Source: a virus. From it: DNA of 25,577 bases. The position numbers and the translations under genes are program-made. The notes beneath the pieces were generated by a model. It had not been told where the DNA came from, ran no database searches, and worked only from the letters and a program-made list of their open reading frames with translations. Below, piece by piece: positions 18,295 through 24,773 of this stretch. The DNA lies in IMG/VR virus record IMGVR_UViG_3300017753_000087, positions 1-25,577 of that record; one strand, written 5' to 3'. How positions within the stretch are numbered: the first letter of the stretch is position 1; each line of letters opens with the position of its first letter.

Positions 18295-19750
18295 TATTTT
18301 AATACCAGCTGGAAGCACAAAAGACCAATCACTCAGAAATTCTATTGATTGGGATGTACTAAAAGATTATGAGCATTTTGTTAAGATGGTTAATAAACGA
18401 ACACTATTTCAAAAAGGAATATTAGAGTCATACACTCCAACAGACCCAGCTTTGGGATTAGAAGTAGAATATTTTCACCCTTCAATAACTGCAGATGATA
18501 GAATGGTGTACATTATGGAAAATATTGTTACTGTGCCAGGACTAAAATGGCAAAACGTTATTGGTAACACTATTATATCTCACTTTTATGGAGCAAGAGG
18601 CGTTCATAATGTTTTAACTGGCATTGATGATGATAAAAAAGCCCATATTGATTTTATTCTACTAGGAAAAGAGCAACAACAGTTTAAAGAAACTGGTGAG
18701 GTAGGAGAATACACTAAAAAACTTAGAAAAATTGCAGTTGCAGCTAAAGAAAATAAACAAAAAATATGGGGTACAACTGAACTTCATACAAGCATACAAA
18801 CTGCCGGTAGAAGATTTGTTAATGAATGGTATCTAGGAAATGCTAGACACGACGACAAAGGAACATGGTCAAATGTTTCAGAATGGATAGCATCTTGGAC
18901 ACATAGACCTTCTGGACATAATCCTAAAAAAACAGTTATGACAGGCATGAGAGAAGCAAAAGACCTTTATGAAGGATTTTTATACTTAACAGGCGAAAAT
19001 ATGATTGGAGACTATTACGGTTACCATTGCTCAACATCAAACTCTGTTAATCCAAAATTAAACTTTAGCCATGATTCAAAGTTCGTAGCTCCAGGTCCAG
19101 GAGCATGTGAAACTCTAGAATTAATGTTTCCAGGTTTATCTAAAAAAGAAGTACCTTTAGGTGAAAGGGTTGTTTGGATACGAGAAAACCAAAAAGAAAT
19201 TTTAGATATACAGTTTCATAAAGAATTGTGGAACTATACAACAGAAAATGGTATTAAAATATTTGAAGATGAGCAAAATGAATTAAAATCATACGGTACT
19301 GAAGTAAGTCTTTGCCAGTACTCTGTTTACTGCAGGCTTAAAAATAATCCTCACTTAATAAAAAAGAGGAAAGTTGCTAGAGTTGCTCCAAAAGCAAAAC
19401 CTCAACTACTATTTGAAAAAACAGAAATGGAAGAGGTATTAGTAGGAGAAACTTGTAAAGTTAAAATGATTAAAGAAGAACCATCTTCTATAATTGTTTC
19501 AAAAATAAAAACTGCTAAAACTAAAAAAATAACCTTAAACCAACCAAATATAGATTTAATAAAAAGAATAATGTCTTCATTGGGTAATACTTCCATAAGA
19601 CACGATCAAGTATTAAAGGTTATTATATCAGAAGGTGGCCACGGATTAAGACTTGACAGCAATTGGAAAGAGAGCTGGGCAATAATGCAAGAAATGGTTA
19701 AAGCAAACATGCTAATTAAAACTGGACAATACTACGATCTAAATTGTTAA
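18287..19750 (+). CDS. aGPT-Pplase / HMUDK_hel-like DNA base-hypermodification protein
   Basis: A 487-residue protein resembling the alpha-glutamyl/putrescinyl-thymine pyrophosphorylase clade (amino acid:DNA transferases) and the helical domain of 5-hydroxymethyl-dU DNA kinases. Matching blocks: FVKMVNKRTLFQKG...YTPTDPALG...DDRMVYIMENI (31-80), GARGVHNVLTG (102-112), the IGDYYGYHC helix (240-248), HDSKFVAPGPGACETLELMFPG (262-283), the family's GPG motif, and LCQYSVYCRLK (342-352), equivalent to the terminal LCE-DKY-R block. Relatives attach groups to activated 5-hydroxymethyl pyrimidines in DNA. Residues 370-487 are an extra basic linker plus a helical, winged-helix-like tail (LIKRIMSSLG...), perhaps for DNA binding. 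No P-loop kinase is fused. The assignment is from remembered family motifs and needs a profile search. Confidence 0.6.
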   Translation: MPNILIPAGSTKDQSLRNSIDWDVLKDYEHFVKMVNKRTLFQKGILESYTPTDPALGLEVEYFHPSITADDRMVYIMENIVTVPGLKWQNVIGNTIISHFYGARGVHNVLTGIDDDKKAHIDFILLGKEQQQFKETGEVGEYTKKLRKIAVAAKENKQKIWGTTELHTSIQTAGRRFVNEWYLGNARHDDKGTWSNVSEWIASWTHRPSGHNPKKTVMTGMREAKDLYEGFLYLTGENMIGDYYGYHCSTSNSVNPKLNFSHDSKFVAPGPGACETLELMFPGLSKKEVPLGERVVWIRENQKEILDIQFHKELWNYTTENGIKIFEDEQNELKSYGTEVSLCQYSVYCRLKNNPHLIKKRKVARVAPKAKPQLLFEKTEMEEVLVGETCKVKMIKEEPSSIIVSKIKTAKTKKITLNQPNIDLIKRIMSSLGNTSIRHDQVLKVIISEGGHGLRLDSNWKESWAIMQEMVKANMLIKTGQYYDLNC

Positions 19751-19808
19751 TAACTTTTAACCAAATATTTTTTTATTTCAAATAAATTGTTTATATTACC
19801 TATATAAA
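19746..19808 (+). promoter_or_regulatory. Phage promoter-like element P4 (DNA polymerase)
   Basis: Full element: GTTAATAAC at 19746-19754 (straddling the previous stop codon), TTAAC at 19757-19761, TTTTTTTAT at 19768-19776, 14 nt, TTATATTACC at 19791-19800, then TATATAAAAATTAAACTATG. The core and leader are nearly identical to the copy at 24722-24775. No Shine-Dalgarno. Confidence 0.6.
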
Positions 19809-19817
19809 AATTAAACT

Positions 19818-22274
19818 ATGAGCACATTCAAACTATCAAGAATAACGTCAAAATTTGACAAAGGAATTTATAAAATTTACCAATTTGGCTATGACGAAAA
19901 CGGAAATTTTACAACTAAGGTTGATAATTTTAAAGATTATTTTTATTATTCTGCAAAACACATTGAAGATATATTAGACATCAAGCAATTTGATTGTAGT
20001 GATACTACTATATACAAATCCTTACACGAAGAAGAGGTATATAAAGTTAGTTATACCTCTATAAAAATGAGAAATCAAGTAGGAAAAGATTATCCAGGAA
20101 GAATATACGAGTCAGATAAAAGCCCAGAGTTTAATTTTATATTAGATAAAGGATTGGAATGGTCTGATAAAAGAAATATTATGTATTTTGATATTGAAAC
20201 TTGGTTTGATCCTGAAAATCCAAAAGATAATATGCCTGAAAAAGCAAAACAGCCTATTACTTCAATACAATGCTACGTTCCTCAAGTTGGAAAGTACTTT
20301 GTATTTTCTTGGCATCCTGAATATACAAAAGATTACGATGAACCTAAGATAGTTGATGATGGGACTCATGTAATTATGCTTTGCAAAAAAGAAGAAACTG
20401 CAATATTAGGTTTTATTAATACATTAAATATGCTAAAAGTAGACGTAATTTCTGGATGGTATTCTGCAGGTTATGACCTTCCATATATAGTAAATAGGTG
20501 CAGGGTATTAGGTTTACCATATGAAAATTTATCTCCTATAAAGGATGTCTACATTAGAAAGCGTGGAGAATATTGGAAAGTAAATATCAAAGGACTAGAT
20601 CATATTGATATGATGGAAGGTGTACAAGATATGGGTTACAATCTACCAAACTATAAACTAGCAACAGCAGTTAAAGAAATTGTTGGTGAAAAAGGGTTAG
20701 ACAAATTAACAGACGTTACTTGGAAAGATTGGAATACTAATTATAAAGGATTTATAAAGTATGGTATACGTGATGTTGAAATACTTAAAGAAATAAATGA
20801 TAAAATAAACATTTTTGGCCTATATACAACAATACAAAGTATTGCAAATTTAGATTCTTTAGGTTTAGTTTTTTATAAATCTATGATTGTTGATAACTAT
20901 ATTTTAAAAGAGTTTCACCAAAAACTAATATTCCCAACAAGAAGACATGGAAGAAAACAACAATATGCAGGTGCCATAGTCTTTAATCCAACTGAACCAG
21001 GTAAACATGATGACGTAACCGTTATGGATTATACTTCACTTTATCCAACAGCTATGATGGCATTTAATTTAAGTCCAGAAACATTTATAGCATCTGAAAA
21101 AGATTGTAAAAAGCTTGGTATAAACATTGAAGAAATAATTGACCAATTAAATAATGATAACATTCCATTTATCGATACTGGCCACGATGATACTCTTTTT
21201 GGCGGTAGATACTTATTCTATTCGCAAGAACATAAATTAGGATTATTACCTTATGTATTAAAAAAGCTATTCTTAAAGAGGGTTGAAATAAATAGAGCAT
21301 TAAAGGCTGGTGAATACACTGGTGATGATGTTGTAGCAATGGAAAAAAGACAATGGGCTTATAAAATTATATTAAACTCTGCTTATGGTGCTATGGGCTT
21401 TAATCAGTTTAGATTATACAAGCCAGAAGTAGCAGATGCTATTACATATTTTGCAAGACAGGCTCTTAAATTTGCAGTATTAAAATTTAATGAATATGGA
21501 CACAAAACTCTTTACGGAGATACGGATTCAATATTTGTAAAATCAGCTGGCAATACTGCAAAACAAATGGAAAGTCAATTAGAAGTATTTAATGAAGCAT
21601 TAAAGGAAGAATATGTTAAAAAATATAATCCTAAACTTCAAGACGAATACATGCTAATGGATTTAAAATTTGAATATGACATGGAAAAAATATACTTTGG
21701 TAATTCAAAGAAAAGATATTATGGAATAGTAAGAGATACTGGATATAAGTATATTAGAGGTATGAATATTATTCGTAAAGATACACCAGAATTTATGAAA
21801 GGAGCAATGAACAAAATTGCAGAATTAGCAGTTAGGGATGGTTTAGATATTAGACACCTATTAGCATTAAGAAAAAAAGTAGAATCTGTTGGATATAAAG
21901 AAATAGGTATATCAAAATCATTTACTAGAAGATTCAACGAGTATGTAAAAACAATGCCACAACACGTAAAGGCTTCAGTATGGGCAAATGATAGGTTAGA
22001 AACTACAATTAAAAATACTGATAATCCATACCTATTTTACATTAAAAGTAACTGTGAAGAAGATACTAAACCCAGAGATAGGCAAACGGCAATATGTCTC
22101 AATGAAGAAGACCTAGATTTAATAGGAAAAAGAAAAGATATATTTGAATTAGACTATGAAATATTTTTTAAGAAACAGGTATTAGACCAGCTTAAAGAAT
22201 TTAATAAAATAGATAATGTTAAAAATATATTAGAAGAATATAACGAAATAATAAAAGAAAAAGCAACAATATAA
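19818..22274 (+). CDS. gp43: Family B DNA polymerase (T4 gp43-like)
   Basis: The 818-residue replicative polymerase with proofreading. Exonuclease domain: Exo I YFDIETWF (Asp125, Glu127), Exo II GWYSAGYDLPY (Asp220) and Exo III YGIRDVEIL (Tyr315, Asp319). Polymerase domain: motif A DYTSLYPT (Asp404), motif B KRQWAYKIILNSAYG (about 512-526) and motif C YGDTDS (566-571), followed by the KKRYYG primer-grip motif. In Exo II the residue that is Asn in T4 (GWN) is Tyr here, but the catalytic Asp is kept. It is shorter than T4 gp43 (898 residues). No thumb or C-terminal clamp-binding oddity is obvious. It is transcribed from its own promoter-like element and has a Shine-Dalgarno-free leader. Confidence 0.95.
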   Translation: MSTFKLSRITSKFDKGIYKIYQFGYDENGNFTTKVDNFKDYFYYSAKHIEDILDIKQFDCSDTTIYKSLHEEEVYKVSYTSIKMRNQVGKDYPGRIYESDKSPEFNFILDKGLEWSDKRNIMYFDIETWFDPENPKDNMPEKAKQPITSIQCYVPQVGKYFVFSWHPEYTKDYDEPKIVDDGTHVIMLCKKEETAILGFINTLNMLKVDVISGWYSAGYDLPYIVNRCRVLGLPYENLSPIKDVYIRKRGEYWKVNIKGLDHIDMMEGVQDMGYNLPNYKLATAVKEIVGEKGLDKLTDVTWKDWNTNYKGFIKYGIRDVEILKEINDKINIFGLYTTIQSIANLDSLGLVFYKSMIVDNYILKEFHQKLIFPTRRHGRKQQYAGAIVFNPTEPGKHDDVTVMDYTSLYPTAMMAFNLSPETFIASEKDCKKLGINIEEIIDQLNNDNIPFIDTGHDDTLFGGRYLFYSQEHKLGLLPYVLKKLFLKRVEINRALKAGEYTGDDVVAMEKRQWAYKIILNSAYGAMGFNQFRLYKPEVADAITYFARQALKFAVLKFNEYGHKTLYGDTDSIFVKSAGNTAKQMESQLEVFNEALKEEYVKKYNPKLQDEYMLMDLKFEYDMEKIYFGNSKKRYYGIVRDTGYKYIRGMNIIRKDTPEFMKGAMNKIAELAVRDGLDIRHLLALRKKVESVGYKEIGISKSFTRRFNEYVKTMPQHVKASVWANDRLETTIKNTDNPYLFYIKSNCEEDTKPRDRQTAICLNEEDLDLIGKRKDIFELDYEIFFKKQVLDQLKEFNKIDNVKNILEEYNEIIKEKATI

Positions 22275-22276
22275 TG

Positions 22277-22313
22277 TTTTAAAATTATATTTATATTAGT
22301 AAATTAAACAGTT
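22277..22313 (+). promoter_or_regulatory. Promoter-like element P9 before groES-groEL
   Basis: Overlapping TTATATTT (22285-22292) and TTATATTA (22291-22298), followed by GTAAATTAAACAGTTATG. This gives the AATTAAA leader seen elsewhere. The upstream T-box is weak (TGTTTTA at 22275-22281). It likely drives the chaperonin operon. Confidence 0.4.
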
Positions 22314-22343
22314 ATGAATAAAAACAATAATGGAGGTTATGAC

Positions 22344-22643
22344 ATGGTAGAACCAATCAGAGGAAAAGTGGCTATTAAACAATTAGATCCGGAAGAAATG
22401 ACTTCTGGAGGAGTTATCTTACCAGATATTTCACAAGAAGGTATAAGTAGAGGAGTTGTAAAGGCAGTAGGCCCTGCAGCATATAATTTTGGAACGCTAA
22501 TAGAACCAATGGTAAAGGTTGGAGATATTGTAGCATATCCTAAAAGAGGAGCATATACTGTAGAAATGGAAGAAGGTGACATCTTAATAATCAGTGAAAT
22601 AGATTTATTTTGTATAATTAAAAGAGGAGAAAATAATGGCTAA
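22344..22643 (+). CDS. groES: GroES co-chaperonin
   Basis: A 99-residue GroES that caps GroEL. The N-terminal strand is IRGKVAIKQLDPEE. The mobile loop SGGVILPD has the hydrophobic IL tripeptide that docks on GroEL. The core has VKVGDIVAYPKRGAYTVEMEEGDILIISEIDLFCII, standard for bacterial GroES and unlike the longer-looped T4 gp31. I start it at 22344 because GGAGG (22332-22336) lies 7 nt upstream. An in-frame ATG at 22314 sits right after an AATTAAA leader and would add MNKNNNGGYD, so both starts may be used. It overlaps groEL by 8 nt (ATGGCTAA), the usual groES-groEL order. Confidence 0.92.
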   Translation: MVEPIRGKVAIKQLDPEEMTSGGVILPDISQEGISRGVVKAVGPAAYNFGTLIEPMVKVGDIVAYPKRGAYTVEMEEGDILIISEIDLFCIIKRGENNG

Positions 22644-24255
22644 AGAGTTAACTTTTGATTCAAGCGCTAGAAAATCGCTAAAAAATGGTGTAGATAAATT
22701 ATCTAAAGCCGTAGAAACAACACTTGGACCTAGAGGTAGAAATGTTGTAATAGAGAAAGAATATGGAGAATACCACTCTACAAAAGACGGGGTTACTGTT
22801 GCAAAATCAATTGAACTTGAAGACGCACTAGAAAATGCAGGTGCTCAAATTGTAAAGGAAGTTTCTCAACAAACAAATGATGAGGCAGGAGATGGAACAA
22901 CCACTGCAACAGTACTAGCAGCATCTATAATCGATCAAAGTTTTGCAGCAATTGAACAAGGATCTCATCCCATAGAACTAAAGCGAGGAATAGATAAAGC
23001 TGTAAAGGATATTGTAAAGTCTTTAAAAAACAGTAGTAAAGAAATTAGTTCTGAGGACGATATTAAAAACGTCGCAACAGTTAGTGCAAATAATGATACA
23101 GAGGTTGGTAATTTAATTTCAGAGGCAATTTCAAAGGTTGGTAGAGAAGGAGTTGTTACCGTTGAAGAGTCCCAAACAGGAGATACTAGACTAGAAATGG
23201 TTGAAGGTATGCAGTTTGAAAGTAAATACTTATCGCCATATTTTATTACAAATAATACTGATATGAGGGTAGAATTAGAAAATCCTTGGATTTTATTATA
23301 TGATAAAAAAATTACATCCATTAAAGATATTGTAAAGGTATTAGAGGCAGCGATACAACAAAATAAGCCATTACTTATAGTAGCTGAAGATATAGATGGT
23401 GAAGCTTTAGCTGGACTTATTGTAAATAAAATTAGAGGCACGTTAAAGGTTGCAGCTGTAAAAGCACCAGGCTTTGGTGAAAAGAGAAATCAATACTTAG
23501 AAGACATTGCAGCTTTAACGGGTGGTACGGTTGTATCTTATCAAAGAGGTATGAGACTTGATAAAATTACCCCGGAAGTTTTCGGCACCGCGGCAACAAT
23601 CACTATTGATAATAAGAAAACAACTATTGTAGATGGAGCTGGAACAGTTGAGGCAATTGAAGAAAGAATAAATTTAATAAAACACGATATTGATAATTCA
23701 TCTTCTAATTATGATAAAGAACAAAACCAAGAAAGATTAGCAAAGCTTGCTGGTGGAGTTGCAATTTTAAGAATTGGAGCTCAATCTGAAATAGAAATGA
23801 AAGAAAAGAAAGATAGAGTTGAAGATGCCCTTAATGCAACAAGAGCTGCTCTAGATGAAGGAATAGTTTCTGGTGGTGGTATAGCTCTAATGTCATGCTA
23901 TGAGCCAAATTCTAATTTTGATAATGAGCATCAACAAACCGGAGCAAACATAGTAGCTAAGGCGTGTAGCGCACCTTTTCAAAGAATAATGGAAAATTGT
24001 GGACTTAATCCAGAATTAATATGGAGTAAAATAGAAAATGCAGGAGAAAATCAAGGTTTTGACGCTAGAACAGAGAAAGTTGTAAATATGTTTGAAGCTG
24101 GAATCATTGACCCTTGTAAGGTAACTAGAACTGCCCTTGAAAAAGCAGCTTCTGTTGCTGGAACACTATTAACTACTGAATGTGTAATAACAAATCTTCC
24201 TGGAGAGGAAGGCAAAGAACCTCCAATGGCTGGCGGTGGCTTTGGAATGATGTAA
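22636..24255 (+). CDS. groEL: GroEL chaperonin (complete, phage-encoded)
   Basis: A full 539-residue GroEL subunit. It keeps the ATPase residues: LGPRGRNVV, KDGVTVAK (Asp52 equivalent), DEAGDGTTTATVLA (Asp87 equivalent) and EDALNATRAALDEGIVSGGG (Asp398 equivalent). The apical domain (roughly 190-375) and the C-terminal GGGFGMM tail are present, so it should fold and hydrolyse ATP. A Shine-Dalgarno (AGAGGAG) precedes it, and it is coupled to groES by an 8-nt overlap. Phages usually bring only a co-chaperonin, so a complete GroEL/ES pair suggests large or difficult virion proteins, perhaps the 1499-residue adhesin. No frameshift is seen. Confidence 0.97.
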   Translation: MAKELTFDSSARKSLKNGVDKLSKAVETTLGPRGRNVVIEKEYGEYHSTKDGVTVAKSIELEDALENAGAQIVKEVSQQTNDEAGDGTTTATVLAASIIDQSFAAIEQGSHPIELKRGIDKAVKDIVKSLKNSSKEISSEDDIKNVATVSANNDTEVGNLISEAISKVGREGVVTVEESQTGDTRLEMVEGMQFESKYLSPYFITNNTDMRVELENPWILLYDKKITSIKDIVKVLEAAIQQNKPLLIVAEDIDGEALAGLIVNKIRGTLKVAAVKAPGFGEKRNQYLEDIAALTGGTVVSYQRGMRLDKITPEVFGTAATITIDNKKTTIVDGAGTVEAIEERINLIKHDIDNSSSNYDKEQNQERLAKLAGGVAILRIGAQSEIEMKEKKDRVEDALNATRAALDEGIVSGGGIALMSCYEPNSNFDNEHQQTGANIVAKACSAPFQRIMENCGLNPELIWSKIENAGENQGFDARTEKVVNMFEAGIIDPCKVTRTALEKAASVAGTLLTTECVITNLPGEEGKEPPMAGGGFGMM

Positions 24256-24265
24256 GGAGAAAAAT

Positions 24266-24523
24266 ATGGAATCTTTAACAGGAGGAAACGGTAACTTAAA
24301 GGAAGAATTAGCTAAAAATCTAGCTGGATTACAATTAAAAGATTTAGACGCTGTAGAATGTGAAAATTGTGGTAATCCAACATTTCAACAGGTTACTTTA
24401 TTGCGAAAAATATCACCAGTAATGAACCCAACTGGTAAGGCAGGATTTTTACCTATACCTATTTATCAGTGTGCTAAGTGTGGTCATATTAATGAAGAAC
24501 TAATGCCTAAAACAGATGTCTAA
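24266..24523 (+). CDS. Conserved phage zinc-ribbon protein
   Basis: An 85-residue protein with an N-terminal helix (LKEELAKNLAGLQLKDLD) and one zinc ribbon formed by CENC (Cys32, Cys35) and CAKC (Cys69, Cys72). Between them is the segment TLLRKISPVMNPTGKAGFLPIPIYQC, a pattern I recognise from unnamed proteins of marine T4-like phages. Function unknown; zinc ribbons of this size often bind nucleic acid or RNA polymerase. A strong AAGGAG lies 6 nt before the ATG, directly after the groEL stop. It overlaps the next gene by 8 nt. Transcribed with groES-groEL. Confidence 0.75.
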   Translation: MESLTGGNGNLKEELAKNLAGLQLKDLDAVECENCGNPTFQQVTLLRKISPVMNPTGKAGFLPIPIYQCAKCGHINEELMPKTDV

Positions 24524-24710
24524 AATAGAAGATTCAGTTTGTAAAAAAATTCTTGATAGGGCAAAAGTTGGCAAAGAAAAATATGGAGTCACAATGGAGC
24601 GTGACGATCTAAACTTTACACAGTGGATGACCCATCTACAAGAAGAGCTCATGGACGCAATAGTCTATATAGAAAAAGTTATTAACAATAAAGATTCTGG
24701 TGAAAAATAA
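24516..24710 (+). CDS. Small MazG-like nucleotide pyrophosphohydrolase-like protein
   Basis: A 64-residue protein with the pattern KYGVTMERDDLNFTQWMTHLQEELMDAIVYIEK. The EELMD helix (Glu43, Glu44, Asp47) matches the metal-binding EExxD half-site of the MazG/all-alpha NTP pyrophosphatase superfamily, and similar short phage proteins are known. It contains only the first metal-binding helix pair, so it would have to oligomerise to be active, or it is not catalytic. Start chosen at the ATG of an ATGTCTAA overlap with the zinc-ribbon gene. Its last codons form the left arm of the terminator at 24695. Confidence 0.7.
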   Translation: MSKIEDSVCKKILDRAKVGKEKYGVTMERDDLNFTQWMTHLQEELMDAIVYIEKVINNKDSGEK

Positions 24711-24728
24711 ATTCACCAGAATTTTTTT
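24695..24728 (+). terminator. Rho-independent terminator of the chaperonin operon
   Basis: Perfect 10-bp stem TTCTGGTGAA (24695-24704) / TTCACCAGAA (24712-24721), 7-nt loop containing the stop codon, then seven T (24722-24728). The same T-tract and the TTCAC of the right arm also fit the upstream boxes of the next promoter-like element. Confidence 0.9.
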
Positions 24729-24762
24729 ATGTGGTAAAAAATGATTATATTACCTATATAAA
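24712..24762 (+). promoter_or_regulatory. Phage promoter-like element P5 (PD-(D/E)XK nuclease)
   Basis: TTCAC at 24712-24716, TTTTTTTAT at 24722-24730, 14 nt, TTATATTACC at 24745-24754, then TATATAAAAATTAAACTATATG. It matches P4 closely but lacks the adjacent GTTAATAAC; a reverse-complement copy, GTTATTAAC, lies further upstream at 24678-24686. Confidence 0.55.
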
Positions 24763-24773
24763 AATTAAACTAT

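Noticed and set aside
22965-23441. A 158-codon reading frame on the minus strand within groEL
   Set aside because: It is the antisense shadow of a highly conserved gene, with no recognisable protein features and no promoter. The other minus-strand frames were rejected for the same reason.
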